Of a stretch of 64,000 nt of DNA, positions 8,123 through 16,088 are shown in pieces; position 1 is the stretch's first letter; every line of letters begins with the position of its first letter. The notes under the pieces were generated by a model. The model ran no database searches and was not told where the DNA came from. It saw nothing but the letters and a program-made list of their open reading frames with translations. This DNA is from Granulosicoccus sp036478565. GTDB lineage: Bacteria; Pseudomonadota; Gammaproteobacteria; Granulosicoccales; Granulosicoccaceae. The translations under genes were made by a program, and so were the position numbers. Location of the stretch: assembly GCA_965224525.1 (NCBI GenBank), contig OZ245050.1:1612001-1676000 (forward strand), read 5' to 3'.

Positions 8123-9736
8123 TTAAGCCATAGCCGAATCTTCTTCTAGCGCTAACTCGGCTTCAAATTCCTTTTTGGCCTCAATATAGTGCTCTTTCAT
8201 TTCAGCTGCACCACGCACACCCAGTGTTTCGAGCAGTTCAAACTCGTCAATGACTATGTCGAGCTGCTTGATGACTACTTCTGTCTCGCCACTTTCAATA
8301 GCGTCAATCGCCATGAGTCCGGCGGTTGCCATTCTATCGTAAGATGAAAGAACCGCATGATCTGTACTGCTAAGCCCTTCGGTTTCCATTTGAGCGTTGG
8401 TAAAGTCAATGATGCTCTGAAAACCCTCCTTGCTACCTGTCAATAATGCCTGGTTGCCTGTATGTACAGGCAGTAACGTGGTGAGATTCATTAAATCTTC
8501 CATATCGTTTATGGCTCCGACTATAGCTGTCGTAGTTGGGTCAGCAAAAAAGTCTGGAGCAATATTACTGGCCTTTGAGACTGCTGCAATGGCGATCTGG
8601 GTGTTTTCGGAGTCGTTGGACGATGACGTCATTTCACCGTCTGATTCCAATGTCTCCTCAAGCTTGTCTTCGAGCTCTTGCCTCAACTCCGGATCCAGCA
8701 TGGAGAGATAGAGTTCGGCCATTTCGGCAGCTCCTTCAACTCCGGCTCTACCCAGCATGATAAAAACAACGGCTGCAGCAGCTATGTTTTCAGTTGCTGT
8801 ATTTGTATCGCCAGATTTAATTGCAGCATCTGCTTCATTTCCAAGTGTGGCGACACCACTGTAAGCATCAAGTAGAGCCGTATCTCTGGATCCAAGCGGT
8901 TTTTCTGTTGGGCTAACAGGTCGGTCTTTGGCGTATTGGAGGATTCCATCATAGTTGCCATCCTGCAAAGCTTGATTGCCATCTTTGACTGGTAAAGCTG
9001 TAGGGACGAAAGCGGCACTTGCCAAGCTATCGGTAATGGTTTCTTTTTCAATATCACTTACGCCCATGCCAGCGATGATGTCTTTGGCATCACTCATTAG
9101 TGAGTTCACTTTCTCAAAATCGCCAGCCTGTGCGGCGGTATTTATATCCTTTCCTATCTGTGCCAGAGATTGGAGGTCGTCAAGTACATCTTCGTCGGCA
9201 TCTGTGAGAAAACTACCTTCAAAATTGATGATGTCGTCAAACTGGCCACTTGCCAATGCAGCAATACCTTCGGAAACCGGTAGATTACCTTCAATGGTTA
9301 CTCCGTTGTTTGCATAGTGATTTAGTATTACATCAAAGTGTTTAACAGCATCTGCTGCTCCGGGTAGGTTGGATTCAGCAAATTTTATATAGATATCCTG
9401 ACCATCGTTAACTGCATTCAGAATTCCTGCGCCATCATGATTTTTGCCAGCGGTACGAGCGGCAATGCCCAAATCGGCGAGCCTATCATAGCCCTCAAGA
9501 ATTATGGCGTCTTCTTTACTCAGGTTTGGGTCTTGTTTTGCTATTGCGACGTAATCCTTTACGCCTTCGTAATTACCTTCTTCCAGGGCCTTATTGCCTT
9601 CCTCAACTGGTAATTTAGTTTTTGATAGGTCAAGGATTGCTTTATTGTCGTCGTTATCGTCACCGAAATAGGTTTTCGTTGTAGGGTAATAGGTATCTCG
9701 AATCGGGGTTCTAACTACTGGGGGAAGCATAGTCAT
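8123..9736 (-). CDS. Four-module acidic protein of the same unrecognised family (paralogue C)
   Basis: Function unknown. The protein has 537 residues, is acidic and shows no signal peptide or membrane helix. Four modules start near LPVEEGNKALEEGN, LPVSEGIAALASGQ, LPVKDGNQALQDGN and LPVHTGNQALLTGS. Each carries a DAIILEGYDRLADLGIAART-like helix pair and an LPGAADAVKHF- or GVRGAAEMKEHYIEAKKE-like end. Module two matches module two of paralogues B and D (FLTDADEDVLDDLQSLAQIG), so the module order is conserved between paralogues. A clear AAGGAG lies just before the ATG. It has its own copy of the shared promoter at 9787-9829 and is separated from paralogue B by dead transposases. Confidence 0.82.
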   Translation of the reverse strand: MTMLPPVVRTPIRDTYYPTTKTYFGDDNDDNKAILDLSKTKLPVEEGNKALEEGNYEGVKDYVAIAKQDPNLSKEDAIILEGYDRLADLGIAARTAGKNHDGAGILNAVNDGQDIYIKFAESNLPGAADAVKHFDVILNHYANNGVTIEGNLPVSEGIAALASGQFDDIINFEGSFLTDADEDVLDDLQSLAQIGKDINTAAQAGDFEKVNSLMSDAKDIIAGMGVSDIEKETITDSLASAAFVPTALPVKDGNQALQDGNYDGILQYAKDRPVSPTEKPLGSRDTALLDAYSGVATLGNEADAAIKSGDTNTATENIAAAAVVFIMLGRAGVEGAAEMAELYLSMLDPELRQELEDKLEETLESDGEMTSSSNDSENTQIAIAAVSKASNIAPDFFADPTTTAIVGAINDMEDLMNLTTLLPVHTGNQALLTGSKEGFQSIIDFTNAQMETEGLSSTDHAVLSSYDRMATAGLMAIDAIESGETEVVIKQLDIVIDEFELLETLGVRGAAEMKEHYIEAKKEFEAELALEEDSAMA

Positions 9737-9786
9737 AATGTACTCCTTGCGTTGTATTTACTGGGTTTTAGCAAAATTCAAAAATT

Positions 9787-9829
9787 ACAGTATCAAACTG
9801 TTTTTGCCCATGTAATAAGGGTTTACCCT
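9787..9829 (-). promoter_or_regulatory. Shared promoter module, copy 2 (upstream of paralogue C)
   Basis: On the minus strand AGGGTAAACCCT (9829-9818) is followed after exactly 20 bases by TTTGATACTGT (9797-9787). A transcript start near 9780 would give a leader of about 44 bases. The spacing is identical to copies 3 and 4. Confidence 0.65.
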
Positions 9830-10071
9830 AGTCTTGATCTTTACACTGTCGCAGAGGTAAAATTACCGCCGATTACAGGAATATGAGTCTTCGCTGCGCT
9901 TGATTTGAATTTATACGGGTTGCTGTGCGTAATTTCGCAGAGACAATCAGGAACTCAAATCTGCCCACAATTAGGAAAATCGGGAGTCCCACCGGCTGCG
10001 CTCAATGTTTGACTGTTACGGGAGACTTCACCTTGTGAGCCAGCAAAGCAACACAAGAAAGGAGAAACTCC

Positions 10072-10146
10072 GTGGACCAACCACAGACGGTATTGAACAG
10101 ACTCTCTGTTGGATTAGCTTTACTAGTGTTGGTATGTCTCGATTAG
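10072..10146 (+). CDS. Possible 24-residue hydrophobic peptide or gene-start remnant
   Basis: A strong AAAGGAG lies 7 bases before a GTG that opens 24 codons ending LSVGLALLVLVCLD, a signal- or membrane-like segment, and then stops at TAG. It may be a small membrane peptide or the surviving 5' end of a lost gene. It lies in the otherwise empty stretch between paralogues C and D (9737-10193), where I see only promoter copy 2 and the decayed third module of paralogue D. Confidence 0.22.
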   Translation: MDQPQTVLNRLSVGLALLVLVCLD

Positions 10147-10163
10147 TTGCGTCGAAGTACCTT

Positions 10164-10193
10164 ACTTCAAAGCTTGATTACCATTTACGATAT
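10164..10193 (-). pseudogene. Remnant of a third module beyond the paralogue D stop
   Basis: Directly after the stop of paralogue D, a shifted frame reads VNGNQALK and then stops. In paralogues B and C the third module begins at this place with an equivalent GNQALL or GNQALQ. This suggests that paralogue D once had more modules and was cut by a frameshift followed by loss of the rest. Confidence 0.45.
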
Positions 10194-10916
10194 TCAAGTC
10201 TGAGGGGAAGAAGCAAGGTTTGTGAAAACGTTGGATATAGTGTTTTTGTCGACAACACTAATGTTCATTCCTTTTATAGTATTTTCAGCATTACTCATCA
10301 GTGAGTCGATGTTCGAGGAACCACCTATTTTCTGTATTTCCTGAGCGATTTGCGCAAGAGCCATAAAATCATCAAATCTATCCTCGTTCGCATCAGTAAG
10401 GAGTCTGGAATCATAGTTGATGATACTTTCAAAATCACCTTCTACCAAAGCAGTCACGCCTTCGGCAACAGGCAGGTCAACTGCTACACCGTAAACAATA
10501 AACATATTTATATCGTCACGGTAGTTTTGTGCTGCATCCTTTGCCCCGGGCAGTTTTAAATCAGAAAGTTTAAGGAATCCAAATTCAATGTCTCGCGTGG
10601 CAGAATTAAGTGAATCACCGTCACGATCTTTTGCAGCTTTACGTTCGGCAATAACCAAATTGGCAAAATTCCTGTACTCATTCAGAATAAATTTGTCTTC
10701 AGCACTGTTGTCTGGTTTTTTCTCTGCTGCATCGACATATTCAAGTACATCTTCAGGTCTGTTCTCTTGCAGAGCTTTGTTGCCTTCAAGGACGGGCAGT
10801 TGGGTTCTGGAGAGGTCAAGAGGCGGTTTCACTTCTGCTGTGCTGTCGTCACCAGGATTGGCAGCTTCAATACGCGGCAGATAGGCGGGTTGTTTCGTGG
10901 GAGCGATTGTGTTCAT
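10194..10916 (-). CDS. Two-module member of the same unrecognised family, probably shortened (paralogue D)
   Basis: Function unknown. The 240 residues align with the N-terminal half of paralogue C: LPVLEGNKALQEN with EDKFILNEYRNFANLVIAER, then LPVAEGVTALVEGDFESII with SRLLTDANEDRFDDFMALAQ and VVDKNTISN. No signal peptide or membrane segment is seen. The protein stops exactly where a third module would begin, and a remnant of that module lies just downstream, so it looks like a shortened copy that still has an intact frame. AAGGTAGG precedes the ATG. Two copies of the shared promoter lie upstream. Confidence 0.75.
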   Translation of the reverse strand: MNTIAPTKQPAYLPRIEAANPGDDSTAEVKPPLDLSRTQLPVLEGNKALQENRPEDVLEYVDAAEKKPDNSAEDKFILNEYRNFANLVIAERKAAKDRDGDSLNSATRDIEFGFLKLSDLKLPGAKDAAQNYRDDINMFIVYGVAVDLPVAEGVTALVEGDFESIINYDSRLLTDANEDRFDDFMALAQIAQEIQKIGGSSNIDSLMSNAENTIKGMNISVVDKNTISNVFTNLASSPQT

Positions 10917-10989
10917 GAGTACCTACCTTCTTTTGATTAAATCTCTGAGCTTTCACAATCCATTTTGGTTTGCAATTCAGGACAAATAA

Positions 10990-11032
10990 ACAATACCAGA
11001 AGCAGTTCACACCCACCAGTAGGGTTAACCCT
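10990..11032 (-). promoter_or_regulatory. Shared promoter module, copy 3 (upstream of paralogue D)
   Basis: The palindrome is perfect over 18 bases, AGTAGGGTTAACCCTACT (11018-11035), with core 11021-11032. On the minus strand 20 bases separate the core from TCTGGTATTGT (11000-10990). A start near 10983 would give a leader of about 67 bases. Confidence 0.62.
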
Positions 11033-11163
11033 ACTAAATTTGTGTACAGACAACCTCCATTCCTGATTTGTCAGTAAGCGTCAGCCGCTATAGTTGAAGT
11101 GGTTTCTGGTTCGACAAACTGATTGACCTGTTGCAGAGCGGTAGGGCCTGTTCCTGTATAGAA

Positions 11164-11206
11164 ACAGTATCAGAGGCAGATAAAAATCACTATTAGGGTT
11201 AACCCT
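11164..11206 (-). promoter_or_regulatory. Shared promoter module, copy 4 (distal, upstream of copy 3)
   Basis: On the minus strand AGGGTTAACCCT (11206-11195) is followed after 20 bases by TCTGATACTGT (11174-11164). It points at paralogue D across copy 3, so it may be a second tandem promoter or the promoter of a deleted gene. A further TTGATAGTGT box without a palindrome lies at 11213-11223. The 10917-11250 stretch holds no gene besides these elements. Confidence 0.58.
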
Positions 11207-11250
11207 ATCATGACACTATCAACTTGAATTCTACGACCATCAACTATTCA

Positions 11251-12774
11251 TCAGGTTCCGCAAAAGGTCTGTTGAACAATCTCATCCGCACCCGGCGGAC
11301 TGGCAAGGTCGGCATAGGCAGTATTCTCAATATATGGCGCAGCCAGCACATCCACCATCCGGTTGAACGGGTCGAAGTCGTTGTCGTCAATAGCTGCTTG
11401 AATAACTGCTTCAATTTGATGATTACGAGGAATCAGATACGGATTTGCGGCTTGCATCATGGCTTGTTGAGACTCGATGGTGCAGTTTGACGCCACCAAG
11501 CGGTGCTGCCAATGCGAGAGCCATTCGTCAAAGCCAGCTGCGTTCTCAAAGTAAGTGCGTGCCGTAGCGACATCTGTTGATAGTGCTCTGAACGTAAGTG
11601 TGAAATCAGCACCTGCGGTTTCCATCAGAGTGAGTAGTTCGGATGCCAGGTCTTGGTCATTGATTTTGTTGTCGGGCAACCCGAGCTTGTCGCGCATGCG
11701 CTGCGTATAGGCTTCCTTATAAAGTTCAGGAAATGCATCGATGCTGGCCTGAGCGTGATGTATTGACGCCTGCTCATCGTCGTCAATCAATGGCAGCATA
11801 CACTGAGCAAAATTGCTCATGTTCCACTGGGCAATGGATGGCTGATTACAGAACGCATAACGACTGCCGTGGTCAATCGAGCTGAACACTTTGGCTGAAT
11901 TGTAGTCGTCCATAAAGGCACAGGGCCCGTAGTCAATAGTAATACCAGCTATCGAGCTGTTATCCGTATTCATCACACCGTGGATAAAGCCAATTGACTG
12001 CCAATGTGCGATAAGTGATGCCTGAGTTTTGACAACAGCGTCAAGCAGTGCCAGTGCGGGTCGCTCTGCATTACGGGCAGCCGGGTAGTGTCGGTCAATG
12101 ACATGACCAGCCAGCATACGGACTGATTCGATGTCGCCACGTGCCAAAAAATACTGGAAAGTGCCGACACGAATGTGGCTTGTTGCTATGCGCGTTAGAA
12201 TGCCACCCGGCAGGCGCGTCTCTCGCTGAACAAACTCACCCGTGGCTACAGCTGCCAAAGCACGGGTGGTTGGCACACCGAGGGCGGCCATTGCTTCGCT
12301 GACAATGTACTCTCGCAGTACCGGGCCTATCGAACTTCGCCCATCGCCACCGCGTGACCAGGTGGTTCGTCCCGCTCCCTTAAGTTGTATGTCCTGGCGT
12401 TGCCCACGGATATCCATGACTTCGCCCAGTAATACCGCTCGGCCATCGCCAAGTTGTGGAACCCAATTGCCAAACTGATGACCGGCGTAAGCCATGGCCA
12501 ACGGCTCTGAACCGGCGGGTATTTTGTTTCCGGCAAGCATGGCTAATCCGGTATCGGACTGCAGTTGCATGGCGTTCAATTCCAGCTCTTCCGCAAGCGG
12601 TGTATTGAGACGCAACAACTGCGGATTTTTCACGGGCGTCGGACTCAGCTTCTGGTAGAACACACTTGGTAAGCGTGCATAGCTGTTATCGAAGTGGATG
12701 TTTTCCGAGCGCCGAATTACCTCGCTTGACGGTATTTTTTTAACCGCCAGGAGGCTGTTACTGTGCTCATTCAT
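11251..12774 (-). CDS. selO: Protein adenylyltransferase SelO (YdiU/UPF0061 family)
   Basis: SelO is a pseudokinase-fold enzyme that transfers AMP from ATP to Ser, Thr or Tyr of target proteins and is linked to redox and stress responses. The 507 residues show the family landmarks AYAGHQFGNWVPQLGDGRA (about 95-113), QLKGAGRTTWSRGGDGRSS (130-148, with the ATP-contacting lysine), ATGEFVQRE, HGVMNTDNSSIAGITIDYGP and the C-terminal FCGT. Bacterial SelO ends in this conserved Cys-containing tail without selenocysteine. It is transcribed away from the neighbouring racemase gene's 3' end and lies 134 bases from it, so it probably has its own promoter. Confidence 0.95.
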   Translation of the reverse strand: MNEHSNSLLAVKKIPSSEVIRRSENIHFDNSYARLPSVFYQKLSPTPVKNPQLLRLNTPLAEELELNAMQLQSDTGLAMLAGNKIPAGSEPLAMAYAGHQFGNWVPQLGDGRAVLLGEVMDIRGQRQDIQLKGAGRTTWSRGGDGRSSIGPVLREYIVSEAMAALGVPTTRALAAVATGEFVQRETRLPGGILTRIATSHIRVGTFQYFLARGDIESVRMLAGHVIDRHYPAARNAERPALALLDAVVKTQASLIAHWQSIGFIHGVMNTDNSSIAGITIDYGPCAFMDDYNSAKVFSSIDHGSRYAFCNQPSIAQWNMSNFAQCMLPLIDDDEQASIHHAQASIDAFPELYKEAYTQRMRDKLGLPDNKINDQDLASELLTLMETAGADFTLTFRALSTDVATARTYFENAAGFDEWLSHWQHRLVASNCTIESQQAMMQAANPYLIPRNHQIEAVIQAAIDDNDFDPFNRMVDVLAAPYIENTAYADLASPPGADEIVQQTFCGT

Positions 12775-12908
12775 AGGGACAAACTGATCTGTCTGCCATG
12801 CAAAGTCAAGCCTCCAAAGATTGCCTATTAGCAGCCTTTTTAAAACATGCGCTGGTTCGCATCATTCGCTCCGCAATACGGGTAAAGAGAAGACAAAGGC
12901 ATCGACCT

Positions 12909-13970
12909 TTAGGTATGTTTGTCAAAATCAATGACCACACTCGGGTGCGGGAAAGGGGACTCTGCTATCCAGCCATTGTCGCGATGGGCTTGTAGTGCAC
13001 AGGCCTCTTGGAAGTCAAGTAACGGCGTGACGCAGCAGTCGCTATCAAGCGCCGCAGCCGCCCAGTCATCGCGGTCGCGGCTAGCAAAAGCCGCTTTAAA
13101 GGCCTGTGACATGGCTTCCCAGGTGGCAGCATCATGTTGGCGAGCCACATCGATGGTCGACTCCAGTCCAAGCAACGTCAGAAGCTGCACAAAAAACCTG
13201 TTTTCCAAAGCGCCAACTGCAACGAACTTCCGGTCTCGAGTCGCGTAAACGCGATAGAAGGGCAGCCCGCCATCCAGCAAATTACCCTCACGCACCTGAT
13301 TCCAGCGATTACTGGCCATTAAGCCATGCAGCATCGGTGTCAGGCCGAAAGTTCCGGCCAGAATGCTGGTATCAACCAGGCCGCCGCGTCCAGTCAAACC
13401 ACGCTGAACCAGCTTTGCCAGTATGCCTGCCAGCAAATGCATAGCACCACCACCAAAGTCGGCAATCAGGTTCAGGGGTATGACGGGGCGCTCCGGTGTG
13501 CCAATCGCTGACAGTACGCCGGAAAGTGCCAGGTAATTGATGTCATGGCCCGCTTGGAGCGCATAAGGGCCATGCCGCCCGTAACCCGACAGACGCCCGA
13601 TGACCAGTTTCGGGTGACGACATAGTAATTCGGTGGGTGCCAGATTCAGCCGTTCCAGTACGCCGGGACGAAAACCCTCGATCAATACATCGCTTTCAGC
13701 CAACCGTTGGTGCAGCTCTTCCGTGCCTTCCGGTGTTTTCAAGTCGAGATGGCTAACCGGTTTGTCGCGGTTTAGCAGGTCGTACTTATTGCCTATTTGC
13801 AAGCCGATTGGCGTCCCGTTCGGCGGCAATACCCGCCGAACGGTCGCGCCCATTTGCTTGAGCTGCATGCCGCAAAACGGCACGGGCCCAATGGCCTGTA
13901 GTTCAACTACCCGCAGTTGCGTAAGGGGTAACGTCTGCGGTATTTCTCCGGGCTGATCGCCCGTGGACAT
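12909..13970 (-). CDS. CaiB/BaiF-family protein, alpha-methylacyl-CoA racemase-like
   Basis: The 353-residue protein belongs to the class III CoA-transferase fold. The segments GHDINYLALSGVLSAIG (with the racemase-type Asp), NLIADFGGGAMHLLAGILA and GRGGLVDTSIL are typical of alpha-methylacyl-CoA racemase, which inverts the 2-methyl centre of branched acyl-CoA so that beta-oxidation can proceed. A CoA-transferase role cannot be excluded. Its ATG overlaps the fghA stop by one base (TGATG), so translation is coupled. That is surprising next to formaldehyde detoxification genes. FadE at 19893 would be a logical metabolic partner. Confidence 0.82.
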   Translation of the reverse strand: MSTGDQPGEIPQTLPLTQLRVVELQAIGPVPFCGMQLKQMGATVRRVLPPNGTPIGLQIGNKYDLLNRDKPVSHLDLKTPEGTEELHQRLAESDVLIEGFRPGVLERLNLAPTELLCRHPKLVIGRLSGYGRHGPYALQAGHDINYLALSGVLSAIGTPERPVIPLNLIADFGGGAMHLLAGILAKLVQRGLTGRGGLVDTSILAGTFGLTPMLHGLMASNRWNQVREGNLLDGGLPFYRVYATRDRKFVAVGALENRFFVQLLTLLGLESTIDVARQHDAATWEAMSQAFKAAFASRDRDDWAAAALDSDCCVTPLLDFQEACALQAHRDNGWIAESPFPHPSVVIDFDKHT

Positions 13971-14800
13971 CAGGCCAGCACTTTAGCGTGATGTGCCATG
14001 TGGTCACCCATGAGGCTGGCAATAAACCAGTAGGAGTGGTCGTAGCCAGGCTGCATTCGGTACTCCAGAGCTTGACCAGCCTGTTTGCACGCATCAATAA
14101 AGATCTGTGGTCGCAGGTGCTCTTCGAGGAACTGATCAGCGTCGCCGGTATCTACCAGTATTGAGGCTTTTGAAGCCGATTTTTTCACCAGCTCGGTCGC
14201 ATCGTATTGCTGCCAGGTAGCCTTGTCATCACCTAGATAGGCAGTCAATGCTTTTTGTCCCCAAGGAACTTGTGAAGGTGCTGCTATGGGTGAAAAGGCT
14301 GATACGGATTGGTAAACGTCTGGGTGCTTCAAGTGCAGTGTCAAAGCACCATGCCCACCCATTGAGTGTCCGAAAATCCCCTGGCGAGTCATGTCAGCAG
14401 CGAAATTGTCAGCAATGATGCCGGGCAGTTCGTCAGTGATATAGGTATCCATGCGGAAGTGTTTTGCCCATGGCTCTTCGGTGGCCGTCAGGTAGAAACC
14501 GGCACCTTGTCCCAGGTCGTAACCTTCGTCATCCGCAATATTCTCTCCGCGCGGGCTGGTATCCGGCGCAATCACCATCAAGCCGTGTTCGGCAGCGTAG
14601 CGTTGTAATCCGGATTTTTCCATGACGTTTGACCAATTGCAGGTCAGACCGGACAGGTACCACAGGACAGGTACCGGCCCTTTGCTGGCTTGTGGTGGTG
14701 TGTAGACAGCAAAAGTCATCGGGCACTGACAAGCACTGCTCTCGTGCGCATGCACCGAGAGCGTGCCGCCAGAGCTGGCCCAGCTAGAAGTGGTTTCCAT
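13970..14800 (-). CDS. fghA: S-formylglutathione hydrolase
   Basis: This esterase hydrolyses S-formylglutathione to formate and glutathione, the second step of glutathione-dependent formaldehyde removal. The 276 residues have an alpha/beta-hydrolase layout with nucleophile GHSMGGHG (Ser about 146), acid in LVDTGDADQFL and base in GYDHSYW. The N-terminal YLSGLTCNWSNVMEKSG and APDTSPRGE are family signatures. It follows the dehydrogenase gene by 10 bases and overlaps the racemase start by one base, so all three are probably one transcript. Confidence 0.95.
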   Translation of the reverse strand: METTSSWASSGGTLSVHAHESSACQCPMTFAVYTPPQASKGPVPVLWYLSGLTCNWSNVMEKSGLQRYAAEHGLMVIAPDTSPRGENIADDEGYDLGQGAGFYLTATEEPWAKHFRMDTYITDELPGIIADNFAADMTRQGIFGHSMGGHGALTLHLKHPDVYQSVSAFSPIAAPSQVPWGQKALTAYLGDDKATWQQYDATELVKKSASKASILVDTGDADQFLEEHLRPQIFIDACKQAGQALEYRMQPGYDHSYWFIASLMGDHMAHHAKVLA

Positions 14801-14810
14801 AGCTCGTGCC

Positions 14811-15926
14811 TCAGTAGACTACGACGCTTCGGATGCCTTCACCTGCATGCATCTGTTCGAACCCCTTGTTGATGTCTTCTAGTGGCATAGTGCTGGTAAT
14901 CAGGCTGTCGATGTCGATACGACCTTCCATGTACATATCAACAATCTTTGGTACATCGGTACGACCACGTGCGCCACCAAATGCAGATCCGCGCCATGAA
15001 CGCCCGGTTACCAGCTGGAATGGGCGAGTAGAGATTTCCTGCCCGGCACCAGCGACACCAATGACAATGCTTTCACCCCAGCCTTTGTGGCAGCACTCTA
15101 GCGCTGTACGCATCACATTGACGTTACCGATACATTCAAACGAATAGTCTGCACCACCGCCAGTCAGCTCGACCAAATGATCAACCAGATTGTCGCCAAC
15201 CTTTGAAGGATTGACAAAATCAGTCATACCAAATTGTCTGGCAATAGCTTCCTTGTCGTCGTTGAGATCGACCCCGACAATCTGACGAGCACCAATCATG
15301 CGCAAGCCCTGGATGACGTTTAGCCCGATACCACCGAGTCCAAAGACAACGCCTGTGCAGTTTGGCTCTGCCTTGGCAGTAAACATAACCGCACCAATAC
15401 CGGTAGTGACGCCGCAGCCGATGTAACAAATTTTCTCGAAATCAGCATCTTTCCTGACTTTGGCCAGTGAAATTTCTGGCAGTACCGTGTGATTTGCAAA
15501 GGTTGAGCAACCCATGTAGTGCAGGATTGGCTTGCCCTTGTAGGAAAAGCGCGAAGAGCCGTCCGGCATCAGTCCCTGGCCCTGGGTAGATCGAATTTTC
15601 TGGCACAGGTTGGTTTTGGGGTTCAGGCAGTAGTCACACTCGCGACACTCGGGCGTGTACAGTGGGATGACGTGATCGCCGACTTCGACACTGGTAACAC
15701 CAGCACCGATTTCAAGTACCACGCCTGCGCCTTCATGACCCAGAATAGCCGGAAACGCACCTTCCGGGTCGTCACCGGAGCGAGTGAATTCATCGGTATG
15801 GCACAGTCCTGTTGCCTTAATCTCTACCAGCACTTCACCCGCTTGCGGGCCCTGCAGGTCGACTTCTACAATCTCCAGCGGTTTGCCAGCTTCAAACGCA
15901 ACGGCGGCTCTTGTTTTCATGGTCAT
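14811..15926 (-). CDS. frmA: S-(hydroxymethyl)glutathione dehydrogenase (class III alcohol dehydrogenase)
   Basis: The enzyme oxidises the spontaneous adduct of formaldehyde and glutathione to S-formylglutathione with NAD; it also reduces S-nitrosoglutathione. The 371 residues have catalytic-zinc residues in GLCHTDEF (Cys42) and LGHEGAG (His64-Glu65), a structural-zinc loop with Cys94, 97, 100 and 108, GCGVTTGIGAV, and the GLGGIGLNVIQG nucleotide fold. The length is normal for the class. It is the first gene of the formaldehyde group, and fghA follows at once. No FrmR-type regulator is seen nearby. Confidence 0.95.
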   Translation of the reverse strand: MTMKTRAAVAFEAGKPLEIVEVDLQGPQAGEVLVEIKATGLCHTDEFTRSGDDPEGAFPAILGHEGAGVVLEIGAGVTSVEVGDHVIPLYTPECRECDYCLNPKTNLCQKIRSTQGQGLMPDGSSRFSYKGKPILHYMGCSTFANHTVLPEISLAKVRKDADFEKICYIGCGVTTGIGAVMFTAKAEPNCTGVVFGLGGIGLNVIQGLRMIGARQIVGVDLNDDKEAIARQFGMTDFVNPSKVGDNLVDHLVELTGGGADYSFECIGNVNVMRTALECCHKGWGESIVIGVAGAGQEISTRPFQLVTGRSWRGSAFGGARGRTDVPKIVDMYMEGRIDIDSLITSTMPLEDINKGFEQMHAGEGIRSVVVY

Positions 15927-16088
15927 GCTTCGGGCTCCATTTAAGTGTGAGTTTGAGATGCGCTAATGATAAACCGGTGAGCCGTGTTTTGCTTGGCGTT
16001 TTTCGTTAGGAAACGCAATGAGTTGGCCGGTTGGTGCAGGGCAAATGCTACGATCGACCCATAGACAAAACTTGAAAGCACAATTTTT

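Noticed and set aside
10005..10304. A 99-codon plus-strand frame between paralogues C and D
   Set aside because: It overlaps the 3' end of paralogue D, has no ribosome binding site and no recognisable motif.
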